Under the pieces are notes generated by a model that saw only the letters and a program-made list of their open reading frames with translations, was not told the origin of the DNA and did not search any database. A program made the translations under genes and the position numbers. Shown piece after piece: positions 11,670-23,900 of a stretch of 64,000 bases of DNA; the first letter of the stretch is position 1; every line of letters starts with the position of its first letter. This stretch comes from Persicaria tinctoria (lineage: Eukaryota; Streptophyta; Magnoliopsida; Caryophyllales; Polygonaceae), in the NCBI GenBank assembly GCA_037127255.1, contig JBANSL010000004.1:89033627-89097626 (forward strand). Direction: 5' to 3'.

Positions 11670-12190
11670 ATAATGAGTATGAAACTATTTTAAAAAATTA
11701 ATTAAAAGGTTGATATTATAAAGTTTTTAGCTTTTAAAAATTTGTGTAAAAACTCAGAAGTTAAACAGTCTATATTTTGAACCACATGGTGTAATTCGAA
11801 GCACTTAATACGATAGGTCAGGTGGATTGAGATTTGAGAGACTGATAAATGGTAGACATATTAGCCGTCATATTAAAACTTAAGAAAATATAAATCATCT
11901 CAACCAAGGAAAATAAGAACTCACTATAAGAACCTCATGGCTCAAATATAATTTTTTTATATGCCGTTGTTGTAATTTGTTAAATATATCTTTATAATTT
12001 TATTTATAGATAATTTTTTTATTTAATTTATAAATAAACCGATAAATTACAATGATTTTGCACCTTCATTCCTTCCGGACGGTCAAGATTATCCATGTCT
12101 TCATAGCAATTAACCGAGGCTTTAACAAAATTTCTTTCCTTCATCACATTGTCTCATGTTAGAACTTCGGATTCTCATCATCGGATGCTC
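11670..12190. other. Intergenic, no gene seen
   Basis: AT-rich sequence without a recognisable gene, RNA or repeat terminus. Confidence 0.5.
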
Positions 12191-12199
12191 TAGTTAGCA

Positions 12200-12660
12200 G
12201 TGAAACAGATGAGGACGGTTACACCGTGCATTTAATCATGATTCTATTTTATTGATGATTATTGAAAATAATTAATGTCCAATTTATGTTGGGTAAGTTT
12301 CATTTTAAAAAAAAAATCTCATTTTCTCACATTTACAGGGAAGGAAACAGTGTGGCTGATAGGATGGGTTACACCGTGCATTTAATCTTGATTCTATTTT
12401 ATTGATGATTATTGAAAATAATTAATGTCCAATTTATGTTGGGTAAGTTTCATTTAAAAAAAAAGATACTCTCATTTTCTCACACTTACAGGGAAGAAAA
12501 TAATGTGGCTGATAGGATGGCTCACAACGGACTTACATCTACACTTTTCGTTTCGTCCTCTCCGGTTGAGATCGACTCTCTCGTCCGTCAGGACGCCCTT
12601 GGGCGTTGGTTCAACTGAGGTTGACCAAGCCCAACTATTTGCCTTGTATCAATTTTTTTT
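12200..12660 (+). pseudogene. LINE 3' fragment (RNase H end) with an internal tandem duplication
   Basis: The open frame ending at 12618 reads LSFSHTYREENNVADRMAHN, then LFVSSSPVEIDSLVRQDALG, matching the end of the plant LINE RNase H-like domain. It resembles the copies at 38100 and 54940. A 150-bp unit is tandemly duplicated (12217-12366 and 12367-12516), so the FSH.YRE..SVADRM segment appears twice. A retroposon has inserted just downstream, at 12684. Confidence 0.7.
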
Positions 12661-12683
12661 TTTTAAAGATACATTTCGTATTT

Positions 12684-13824
12684 TTTTTTATTAGATAAAA
12701 ATTCGAAGGTCAGACAGGTCTGACTCATCGAGAGGCCGACCGAAGTCGGCAGACAGAGCAATCTAAAAACAGAAATACAAATAACAAGCGTAGTGAACCA
12801 AACAGTAATAAACTATACTACAAACTTTTCAAGAAGACCAAACACCCGAAAAGTTGAGGAAGCCACCGAAGAACGCAACCAAACACCACCGAACAGTAGC
12901 ACCGCGGGTAGTGCAGACGAACTCCAAGGAAACTCTATCCCGAATACGGAGTCGCCTTGAGCGCACCACCTCGACTCCAGCCAGACCCGACTACAGACTC
13001 CACGCCCCCCAACCATGCAGAAGATCTCCTAGAAACATCGGAAGCAGAACCGCAAACTGCTCGAACAAAACGCCATCAAGCTTTCACCTACAAAAGTATC
13101 GACAAGCCCTTGCGGGATTTTCTCAAACCCTTTCGGGTGGTTATACTCAAAACCCTTTCGGGACAATATCAAGAATTGGGTTTACAAAATTCATTTCACA
13201 CTTTTTTTTTCCTCATCCTTGGGTCCGAAGGACCCGAAGCTTGGGCCCGAAGGACCCAAAGCTTGGGCCCGAATGAGAGAGGAAGATGTGCGGCCAGATC
13301 GGGAAGGAGATGAACAGGAACAAACAGAGGACGCCCAATATAGACACCGGAAGAACGGAAGGACAGTCGAGAACAACAATCGACGGTGACTCCGAGAGGG
13401 GGGTGGATGGTAGGTAACACCACTGTCGGAGATGAACAAAGGAGGGAGATCGAAGACAGGGCAAGGTGAGGCGACAACGATGGGACACCACCAAAATGAG
13501 CCGAGCGTAGTCGACAACGGCGAACGCAGCCAGCAAATGCGCGACAGTTGAGATTCAAGAGGGATGATGGCTAGATTATGGGTTGATTTGCATATTTGGG
13601 GATGATATATTGGCAATAAATTGTTAAGCAATTTGGGTAGAAATTTTTGGCAAATCAAGAAAAACTTGGTCAGAAACAAGGGGATCGGAATAGAATGCTC
13701 CACAACCAGCAAAATTGTTCTCATAGGATTGAAAAGCCACAAGATTTTGTTCTCAAAAGGTTGAAGATGATGACCAAATCCTCACATTTGGGTACACAAA
13801 GAGAGGAGAGAGAAACTCTCCCAC
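12684..13824 (-). mobile_element. ORF-less poly(A) retroposon, family B, complete with 16-bp TSD
   Basis: A perfect 16-bp direct repeat GATACATTTCGTATTT flanks the element (12668-12683 and 13825-13840). On the minus strand it begins GTGGGAGAGTTTCTCTC and ends with TTCGAATTTTTATCTAAT plus a poly(A) tract. A long target duplication with a poly(A) end shows LINE-mediated retroposition. It is 1141 bp with no recognisable protein; open frames of up to 183 codons have low-complexity products. It contains GGGTCCTTCGGGCCCAAGC repeats (13216-13275), CCCGAAAGGGTTT repeats (13107-13165) and possible stem-loops near the 3' end (GCCGACTTCGGTCGGC at about 12732-12748). Related copies lie at 58237, about 44276 and 9150. 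It is too long for a normal SINE and lacks LINE ORFs. Confidence 0.8.
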
Positions 13825-13857
13825 GATACATTTCGTATTTAAAAATTGGAGGGTGAG

Positions 13858-13907
13858 ACACTTACATTAGCTTTTTTTTTTTTTGGTAAACAACACTTAC
13901 ATTAGCT
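13858..13907 (-). mobile_element. Micro-retroposition: 20-bp insert with 15-bp target duplication
   Basis: ACACTTACATTAGCT occurs at 13858-13872 and again at 13893-13907. Between the copies are only 20 bases: a T run and GGTAAACAA. On the minus strand this is TTGTTTACC plus poly(A), an extremely 5'-truncated retroelement tail. Confidence 0.7.
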
Positions 13908-14819
13908 CTAAACTTAACTTTTACCCCACAAGTATTTAGACACATGACTAGTGAGTACATAACTTTTTTGGGCTTTTTCATTTGGGCTGGGCCCTTTTTA
14001 AAATCAATGTTTATATCGTTGTCGAATGTTTCTAATGGCAACACCGGTTCATCCGAATTGCAAGTATCCAGTGCTCTGTCATTTACAGAGCATTGGATGG
14101 TCTGTCATACAATTAATTAATACCTCACTTGTATGACAGTCATACAAGTGATGTATTAAATGGGTTGATACACCACTAACTTTTACTGAACCTCGTAACT
14201 TATTGTTGATTAATTCCGTAACAGATTGTCGACTATTGTTAAATGCGTGTGTTTGTTGCTTTGGATTTTCAGTATAACTCAACACATTTCTGGTGGTAAG
14301 ATGAGTTCAACATACATACAAAATCGTGTTCTATGTAGAAGCGCCAATTAATTAATAACTTTTTCTTATAAACGATGTGGGATGATAAATCATGTCGGGA
14401 TGGTCGAGTTGAAAATGATCCAAGGATAATATATGAACGTCTCCGATTCGACTCTTGGATCGCCGCTCTCAATTTACCAAAAATCAGGATGAGTGATGAT
14501 AACTATTAAATGTTTCATAGTTTGCAATAACCACCACCTGGCCTACATATTCAGGGTCATTGTTCATGAACGTTTCTTAATCGTTTGAATGTGTGTTGTG
14601 ACATTTTATGGGATGTTTGGTCATTTTTTAAACAAATTAAATACTTGATATCATGATCTCGAACGATCAAATGTTTGCATTTTTAATACACTTATATGCT
14701 TGGGACCATGAATTAATAAATGTTGTATAGTTTGGTACTTTGGTGTGAATATGCCATGGAGTTTTGGAAGATGACAATTTTATCAACTTGATATATATTT
14801 ATAAATTTATTTACAATGC
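13908..14819. other. Intergenic, no gene seen
   Basis: Mixed-composition DNA with no convincing open frame. TAAACAAATTAAAT-type AT runs increase towards the LINE insertion site. No RNA gene recognised. Confidence 0.5.
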
Positions 14820-14869
14820 CTAATCCTTTTTTTTTTTTTTTTTTTTTGAAAGCCAACGTCACCACTAAA

Positions 14870-17800
14870 TTAACTCAGATCATGTTCTAGTACATTGGTT
14901 AAACCTTCAGGAAAAAGTGCAGGAAAGCTACAAATAAAATAAACATCCGGTCTAATATTAGCTAGAAAATGGGCCGCTTTGTTGCCTTGCCTCCTCACAA
15001 AACTCCATTGCACATTCTGAAATTGAGCTGCAAGCCTTTGTATCTGATCAAGCAGTACCCCAAAACCTCCCCTTAGCACTGTTTTGCCCCGCAATTTGGT
15101 TATAATCCCCTCGCAATCTGATTCTATAACCACATGTGACATCTCCTGCTCAAGACACACCTCCAAAGCCCACATAATCGCTTCAGCCTCGACCAAAGTC
15201 GGGTCCGACGCACGCTGCACCCTTTTTGCGCCTACCAAGCAAGCCTCTCCCGCCTCATCCCGAGCCAGGAAACCCACCCCGCAACCCTTGTGTTCGTCTA
15301 CGGCAGCATCACAATTGACCTTTATATATCCCCGGTTCGGCTTAACCCATTTGACATCCCCTGCTGAAGTTTCCCGCTTCTCCCGGCCTTCACCCCTGTC
15401 AATCGCAGCAACATAGTCCTCAAGCCACATAAGCGAATCTTCCACCAGAGCAATCGCAGGCTTCGCCTTCCCCTCAAACACGTACTCATTTCTTGCTCTC
15501 CATATGTCACTCATTATTGTTGCCCACTGTTGCAGACGGCGCGGGGATCTCATCATCATTACTCGCTCGAGGAAATCAAGGACCTCTCTTGCTCCCCTTC
15601 CACACATGTACAACTCCGGAACTGTCTTCCAAGCTTCTTTGGCATACCCACAGTGGAATAGCGCGTGCATAATATCCTCGGGTTGCCCACATCTTGCACA
15701 CTGGACCGGAACCTCGACCCTTCGATTGGACAAGCACACATTGCATGGTAAGATGCCTCGACATGCTCTCCATACAAAAGATCTCAGTCTTGGGTGCACA
15801 TCAATTTTCCAGATTTGCTTCCATAGCTTTGAGACACTCCCCGAGTCGGATGCACTTGCTTGACCTCCCATGCCCCTAAGCCCGTGAATCAGCCGATATC
15901 CTGACTTAACTGAGTACATACCACTCTTTTCGTAGTACCACACCCACTCATCCTAGATCTGTGGGTTCACCAGTCTCATCGATTTGACAATATATGCATC
16001 CTCCTTTACGAGAATTGCATCTAGGACGTCGTCCCTCCAACTCCCTACTCCCCAATCGATCAGGTCAACCACTTTCAAATCATCTGTTGCCCCTGTAGGA
16101 TTGCCCAACACTTTGAAATTAATTGGCCTTGGTATCCATTTGTCACTCCAAACATTGACAGTACTTCCATTCCCTATGTGCCGCAAAACACCACCTTCCA
16201 ACACCTCTCGGCCCTTCATTAAACTCCGCCAAACATAGCTAGGATTTGGCCCCATGTCCGCTTCCAAAAAGCTTGTTCGCCGAAAGTATCTCGCCTTCAT
16301 CATTCTTGACAATAGGGTCTCAGGTTCACTCAGTAGCTTCCACCCTTGCTTTGCTAGAATGGCAAGGTTAAAGAGTTCCAAGTCTCGAAATCCCATACCG
16401 CCTGATTCCTTCGGTTGACACATTTTCTTCCAACTCATCCAGTGCATCTTCCGCTTTTCCCCAGAATCACCCCACCAGAAGTCGCACATTACTTGCTCAA
16501 TCTCTCTGCAGTCTTCTTTCGGTATGAGAAAACAGGACATTGTATAGAGTGGAATTGCTTGAGCTACTGACTTCAGAAGAACTTCCTTACCCCCCCCCCC
16601 CCTCGAGAGAGTTCTTTCCTTCCAACCCTTAAGTTTTTTCCACACCCTTTCTTTCACTTGATTAAATATAACTTTCTTTGACCTTCCTATCATCGTGGGC
16701 AAACCAAGATATCTCTCGTGCTTCTCAACTTCTCTAATATTAAGCACTTGCTGAATCTCAAGCCTCCGAGATTCCACCACATTCTTGCTGAAGGACAGCT
16801 CCGACTTCGCAAAGTTCACTTGTTGCCCGGACGCTTCTCCATAAGCCTGGAGGATTCGAACTATTTCTGTGCTCTGTTGACAAGTCGCTTTTGCGAACAA
16901 TACGCTGTCATCTGCGAAGAATAAATGAGATACTCTCGGCGCTCCTCTAGCAATGGCTATTCCTTGAATCTTCCCCTCCCTCTCACTCTCCCTGATTAGG
17001 CCTGACAGACCTTCGGCACATAATAAGAAAAGATATGGAGAAAGTGGATCACCCTGCCTCAACCCCCTTGCTGGTCTAAATTCCTTTGTTGGGTAACCCT
17101 CCATCAAGACCGAGTATGTAACGCTTTCAACACATCCCATCATAAGCTTTCTCCACCTCTCCGCAAACCCCATACGCCGCATGCACCCATCCAAAAAAAC
17201 CCACTCTACCCTATCGTACGCTTTCGCCATATCAAGTTTCAACGCCATGTAACCCACCCTTCCGGCAGTCCTCATTTTCATATAATGGAATACCTTAAAA
17301 GCAGCGAGGACATTGTCAGTAATGAGTCTACCTGGTACAAATGCACTCTGAGTGGGTGACACCACCTTATGTAAACACATCTTCAACCTATTTGCTAACA
17401 CCTTCGCAACGATCTTATACAGAACGTTGCAGAGGCTAATAGGTCGAAGATCCTTCATCCTGCATGGGTGACTCACTTTCGGGATAAGAGTAATAAACGT
17501 ATAGTTCAAGTCACTAGGTAAAGGTGCACCATCTAAAATGCCAAGAACAAAACTCGTTACCTCCTCCCCCACAATATGCCAGAACCTTTGATAGAACAAA
17601 GCTGACATACCATCGGGGCCCGGAGTTTTTGTGGGATGCATAGAAAAAAGGGCTTTTTTACCTCATCGCCGGTAAAGGGCCGTAGTAGCTCTGCATTGTC
17701 CTCCTCCGAAATTATTGGCTCGATTCCTTGAGTAACCGATTCCGGCGAGGCCCTTGCTTCCGATCGAAATAGGTTCTGAAAATAATCTATGGCTACTTTC

Positions 17801-18988
17801 GACATTCCTTCATAACCTCCATTCCATCCCCTCATCATCAATGAGCTTTCTAATCGTGTTTCTTTTTCTTCTCCCTGACGCCTTCATATGGAAGAATTTT
17901 GTATTACGATCTCCCCACTTAAATTCATTTGCTCTAGCCCTCTGAAACCACCACATCTCCTCTCTCCTCATGAGCTCCCTCTCCCTTGCCTCAAGCTCTC
18001 TCCTCTTCCCAACTAACTCCCCACGCATCCCATCATCTGCCAATTTTTTCAACTCATCCCTAACCTTCCTCAGCTTCTTTCCGACATCCCCAAAAGAGCT
18101 TTTGTGCCACTCTCGAAGATCCGTACCACATCTCTGAATTTTTCCCCTCAACCCTTCTATCGCCCTTGTGCTTCCAGGGTTACTCCACCCATTCTCCACC
18201 ACACTCTGACAATGTTCATCGTCAAGCCACATCGGTTCAAATCTGAAGGGTCGAGTCCCTGTCGGTTTCCCTCCCACCTCTTCCTCTTGCTGAAGCCGAA
18301 CAAGAATGGGGACGTGGTCCGACAAAGCCCTGGGAAGGTGATCAACTAGAAGGCCTGGAAACCGTTCAGCCATACTCTCATTTGCAAAAGCCATATCCAG
18401 GCGCTCCTGAATAAAACCATCACCCTCTCTCGCATTGTCCCATGTAAATCTAATCCCCCGAAACCTTATATCCCTAAATCCGCAGTCCTCCACCGCTTCC
18501 CTAAAACCCGCCAGCATTCTAAAGTTTGGTTCGAGACCGCCATCCTTATCCGCCGAGCTCAAAATAAGGTTGAAATCCCCCACACATAACCAATCCTCAT
18601 GATCATCCTCTTTTAGCCGTCTCAATAGGCTCCATGTCTGATGCTTCTCACTTCCCTCCGCCCATCCATACATACTTGTAAATCTCCATGGCCTCACACT
18701 ACTTCCCAGTTGTACTGTTGCATCAATGTGATGCACCGTATAAGATTGTATCGTGACATTCAATCCTTCTTCCCACATTAGGCAAAGGCCCCCCGATCTA
18801 CCCACACAATCAACCGTAAAACACCCAGAGAATCCAATTGCCCTCCTGACTTTCTCCATCTTTCTCCTGTCACTTTTTGTCTCCATTAGAAAAAACATCC
18901 TTGGGGCCTCCCGTCTCACAATTTCTGTGAGACTAGCTACTGCCTGAGCCTTCCCCAATCTCAGGCAGTTATAGCTTAACATTTTCAT
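14870..18988 (-). pseudogene. LINE ORF2: endonuclease-reverse transcriptase-RNase H, disrupted
   Basis: ATG at 18988 (MKMLSYNCLRLGKAQAVASL) opens an APE-type endonuclease with GDFNLI and the catalytic SDHVPI motif. The frame breaks near 17840, where continuity resumes one base off (EGMSKVAIDYFQNLFRS), and again near 17650 in an A run just before MHPTKTPGPDGM. The reverse transcriptase follows with LITDNVLAAF, KLDMAKAYDRVEW and the intact active-site FADDSVLF. A TAG at 15955-15953 (likely a former CAG) stops the frame between the RT thumb and the zf-RVT zinc-binding domain (CARCGQPEDIMHALFHC). The RVT_3 RNase H-like domain (VNCDAAVD, VVIESDCEGI, NKAAHFLA) runs to the end. A 13-base C run at 16590-16602 (Gly codons on the minus strand) keeps frame. 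The lesions mean it cannot make full protein. Confidence 0.9.
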
Positions 18989-19097
18989 GGCTTCCGGCAA
19001 GGGGGGACCTCACCCTCCCTCGCCGATATAATCATGTTGGTATCCACCAACTTTCTCTTTTTTTCCTTCTCCCGCAAGTCCTCTTCCGACTCCCCAC

Positions 19098-20383
19098 TCA
19101 CATTCTCTCCCTTTCTTTTGTGTAACACTTCCATTCTAACCCCCCCCTCTCATCTTGACTTCCAACATTCCTCGTAATCCTCTTCCAGCCACTACCACTT
19201 ACACTCCTCTCCATAGCATCCCTCCTAACTTTATCATTTATTTTCCCCTCCCCCTCCTTAACTTCCCCACTCTCTCCCTCTATAACCTCTATCACTGTTT
19301 TATCTCCCTCTTGATTAGTCCTACTTACCCCTTTTTCTCTTTCCTTTCCGGTCACTTGTTCATCCACTAGTACACCCTCAACATCAGTATGTTCAACCCC
19401 CACCATAGGGTCCTCATCCGGATTTATAACAAACCTTTTTAGATGAGCTTCCACCTCGTTTTGACCCTCTGCTTTCTTCCCCTCCTCCCCGTCCTCATCA
19501 GCTTTTTCATTGTCCGCCCTCTCCAGCTCCTCAATCAGAGTTCTTCTCCTTCCCTTCACTGCAGACCCCCCTCCATCGTCTTCCTCTGACTCATCGGAGT
19601 CTCCACTTGACCCTCTGATATTCATCAATACTTTCCTCTGAGCCTCTCGATCGCCCCCACTTCTCCATCCAGATTTCTTTAGTGGAGAAGCTCTTAGCCA
19701 GTCGCAATATTCGTTGTGGTAAGCCTTTGCTTCCTCGTTTTCACACTCCGCATCCGTATGCCCCAAACACCCACACGCGTAACAAAAATTCGGAAGCCGC
19801 TCATATTTAACTTCAATCCACATCTTTTCCTTTTCAATAATCACCATTATCCCCCTCCTCAATGGCTTCTGCACATCAATGGACACCCTTGCCCTAACGA
19901 ACTTGCCCTTGATCATTGTAGTCTCCTCATCCACCTCTCTCACTTCCCCGACTTTTTCCGCCAACTTCCTAGTCATCTCACTTGACATCGCTCCTATGGG
20001 CAGATCGTAAAATCTAACCCAAAAATCCGCTTTGTCAAAGATAATTCTCGATGGCTGAACATTACCTGGCTCCTTGAGAACCAGAAGCGATTTATCAAAG
20101 GCCCATGGTCCTCCCTTAATCACCCTCCTCATATCATCCTCATCAGCAAATTGAAACGAGAACATGTTGCTTCCCCATTCTCTGAACACGCACCCTTTTT
20201 TAGACCTCCACACCGATCTCATCGTGCTCTGCAACGCTTGGGAATTAAACGCCTTTGATGTTAAGAGGGTTCCCATCATAATATATTCCCCCTCCCCTCC
20301 TTTTCCTTTGGCCTGTCCTCGCCAACCACCACATCCAATCGTTCCTCATCAGTCAGGTGTAGTTGCTTCCCTTTGCCCGCCAT
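19098..20383 (-). pseudogene. LINE ORF1: gag-like RNA-binding protein, frameshifted near the N terminus
   Basis: The likely start is ATG at 20383 (MAGKGKQLHLTDEERLDVVV), which stops after 35 codons. The body of the protein is one frame over, open from 20279, so a one-base slip in the purine run at about 20287-20310 separates them. The body carries a DUF4283-type domain (VWRSKKGCVFREWGSNMFSF, then MRRVIKGGPWAFDKSLLVL) and a CCHC zinc knuckle CYACGCLGHTDAEC. A charged Glu/Lys-rich tail follows. ORF1 proteins coat LINE RNA. Confidence 0.85.
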
Positions 20384-20920
20384 GTCGAAAGTAGCCCTAT
20401 CTTACCGTCAAAACCTATCTCAGAACCGCTACCAAGAACCCCGCCGACGCCGGCGAATCTCGCACGAAAATCGGCGAGAACTACCTAGCTCTCACGGCCC
20501 TTCCCGGAGAGAGAGATCGACGATCTAATCCTTTTCTTTCTTTTTTGATGAAATACATAATATAACATGTTTATGTTAGATGGTTCTTTTTTTTAAAAAT
20601 AGGAAAAGTATTTAAGTTAGTTTTCCTCAATTTTCTCATGTGATCCATACTTAAAAAATACGGAGTAAAATAAATATTCTACATAATGATTTAATGTGAG
20701 TTGGAAAATAAAAAGTCCAAGCTGGCAACTTCGTTGAAGGGAGATGGGAAACGACGCCGTTGACTTGGACCCCCACTCACCTTTACTCCATTTTGGGGGT
20801 TTTGAATTCTCCAAGGTCTGACTGAATTTTTCCGATAACCCAAACACGCCTACAAAAAGTTCTCACCAATTCCTTCTGCGAAGATCTTGTAGAGTTCGAA
20901 GGGATTGAGGAAAATCGGCA

Positions 20921-23900
20921 ATGGCGACACAGCAGAACATGTTGAAGATGCAAGAGCGGCAGAACTTTCGCAATGTCTGGCATACCGATCTAATTCACTC
21001 TCTCCAGGCCGATGCTCCTTGTAATTTCAATCACTTTCTGTGTTCTTCTACTTTGTGCTGTTATGATTTGAGTGAATTTGCTAACTGATTGTTGATTTTT
21101 GGTTGTTCGCTTTTCTCCTGTGCAGACTTCTGCTTTTCGCTGTTCTGGTGAGTATTGTTTCATCGATCTGTTGTTCTGTGTTCGTTAAGTTTGTTTGATT
21201 TGCTGTTTTCGCATCGCGGTTGGTCAATTGTTCGAGGATTCGACTTTAATTCTTTGTTTGATTGCTGGATCCGGTTAACTTTGGGTTATCTTTTAGATGA
21301 TTAGTCAGATTGTGGCGTGCTAGGGTTTGCTTTTGTCTTTGTTTTGTTTCGATTTGTCTTGTATCTTTGCTTCGATCTAAAAAGTTGAAAATTATTTGCT
21401 GACACCTTATACGCTTGCATTTATTTATTTTGTTCCTTATAATATTATTTCTTGCCCTGGATTGTGATATATGGAACTCATCCGCGTATTGGCACGTAAT
21501 TGCATGATATGAATGACAATTCACTCTGAAAATTGACTACACTTGCTTACGAGTTACCACTTACCAGAGCTAGATGACTGGATTAGCGTCTGTATGAGTT
21601 TGTTTTTTTTTCTGTTAACCACTCCCAAATGCATTGCAGACTGTGTTTGGACTGTAAAGATTGACTGCCACTGTCAAAAGCCTATAGGAAGTTCAAATTA
21701 ATTTTGCTTGAAAGTGAATTCTGGTACAGGCTTACTTGTACAATTGTGAAACGGGTGGTATCAGATCACAGTTTTCCCAAATGGCCCTTTGATTGTATGA
21801 AAGAATGATATTGTTAATTTGTTATTTAAGTGATGAATCTGTCTGTCCCTAGTTAAAGATGCTGAATTTGACTTCATTTATGTATCAGTGTATTACTCAT
21901 CAGTATTTGAGCACATTCAAGAATCTCTAAGATTTTATCGATGATATTCATCAGTTATTACAAAATTATTGGTTCCGTAGTCCATTTTATCAATTTCAGC
22001 TTATTAAGTGTTCCTTTTGGTACTAGGATATGGTTTGTCCCTCTGAGAATCAGCTGTGAGGGGGGAGTGTTTGATGTTTCTTTGTCTTTCAGATTTTCTG
22101 TTTTCTTTCTTCATGGTGTATATACAGTACATTTTCATTTTTACTCTAGAACCTGATTAGTCTCACCCACAAATGGAGTTGGGTTGAGAATGGACATGAT
22201 ACTTTTGGCTTTTTTGTCTTTAGAACTAGAGAAAACATTTGTCCGTTTATTTCTGATAAGATCATCTCTTCCCCATTTTATGAATCCTTTGATTTTTAAA
22301 AAATTTTGAAGGCCAACTGACTTGCTAACAATACACTCTAAATGCTAAGGTGAATCCAAAATATCCTCCACAATTCCACTTCCTTAATCTCACCTGTGTA
22401 AATTCCCTGGCTATCTGTGAGACTGTGAGATATATAAACGTTCTAGTTTAGTTGTTTTCCATGTCTACGTAGACTCTTAAAGAGAGAGGTTTTCCAGGTT
22501 CCTTTTTCATGCTGTCAGCTAATGGCTACCTCTTAATGTTGTTTTTGGCACTTTTTTTTCTTCTTTTGTCACATATGCATACCAAAACAAATAAATATGT
22601 TATTTTTCCTGGTTATCTCTTGAGCTTTTTGCCTACAATCTACGAGGATTAAGGGCATTAAACTTTGTCAAGGTGGCCTGTCTGATTTGTCTTTTTCCAT
22701 TTTAGTGCACCCTGTGCATCATACTTGCTGCGGAAGCGTGCTCTTTACAATGATATGTCGAGGTAATTGTTGTTTTCTTTTTCTGTTGCTTTCTGGTTTA
22801 TACTGAAAGCGAGTTATGACCTAATTTTCTCATTGGTATATTCTAGGTATGTATGTTGTGCTGGATACATGCCTTGTAGTGGGCGCTGTGGTGAGAGCAA
22901 GTGCCCAGAGTTCTGTCTTGCTACTGAGGTATGGAATTCTGTATGGTCAGTCAATATTGTTGCTTTATGGCTTCTCTAGTTAAACTAGCTTTCCTTTTGT
23001 TTTTTCTTAAAATAAAACTTATCAGTAGGCTTCACATCCTATCTGAAATTTGCCTTTGAATTGCTAACAAAAGTTACCTTTGCTCGGTTTTCTTTCTGCT
23101 GGATGGTCATCATTGCTTGTTGACTTGTATCTTAATACCATAGATCAATGGTTGGTCCTTTCCCTCAGAAAGCAGCTAAACCTGTATTATCATAGATACA
23201 GTTTGGTTTATAAGACTTCCCGTTCATGAAGTTCTATCCGAAACACAAGAATACAGATAGTTTCTTCAGATGTCACTTCTGCAACTGCTTCCCGGCTCCT
23301 ATATTTAAAGAAAGCATCCTTGGGCAAAGAGCACTTCCTGCTCCTGCAGTTAGATCAGACACACATGAGAAAGCTCAAAGCTGGTGTTGAACTTTTTTGT
23401 CACACCTTTACCGCAAACATTGAATTCAAAAAAGTTTGTTCCTTTTATTTTCTTTTGTCCTCGTAAAGGTGATATCCCTAATAAGCCTTTGAGCACAAAC
23501 CTTAGACTGCCTTGTGTGAAATTTCTAAGATGTCAGTCTTACAGGATGGAATTTTATTATTGCTATAATAATGCGAATTTCCAAAAGTTGCTATTATTGA
23601 AACTCTAATCCTATTTATATGGGAATGGAGGATTGCAACAATCTGCTGTGTTTGATTGTGTGAACACGAGCTAGCTGTTGAATCTAGGTCATTATGTCAG
23701 TTATGCTGTTATATGTTCTTCATACTTATAAGTTATAACTCTCTTATACGTATCTATTGGTAATAATACTTGGGTACTGTACTGGATTGTACCATCCATG
23801 TTGCTTATCCAGTTGAAATATGTCATCATTAGTTCATCAATGGGCCTTTTTCTTTCATTCTTTTACCTCGTAAGAATGTTGTTTATTTTCCACTGCCTTA

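Larger units (their letters stand above)
14831..20524 (-). mobile_element. Near full-length L1-type LINE (dead)
   Basis: Minus orientation. The 3' end is a poly(A) tract of about 18 (T run from 14826 to 14847). The 5' leader begins near 20524 (GATCGTCGATCTCTCTC). A target duplication CTAATCCTTTT is present at 14820-14830 and 20525-20535, the last Ts being ambiguous with the tail. Order: leader, ORF1 (gag-like), 110-bp spacer, ORF2 (endonuclease, reverse transcriptase, zinc-binding domain, RNase H-like domain). Lesions are few: one frameshift in ORF1, two frameshifts and one nonsense codon in ORF2. Good preservation and a complete 5' end imply a fairly recent insertion. Length 5.7 kb. Confidence 0.92.

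Noticed and set aside
13191..13742. 183-codon minus-strand frame in retroposon family B
   Set aside because: No domain, three overlapping frames of similar length, and repeats of GGGTCCTTCGGGCC; more likely non-coding.
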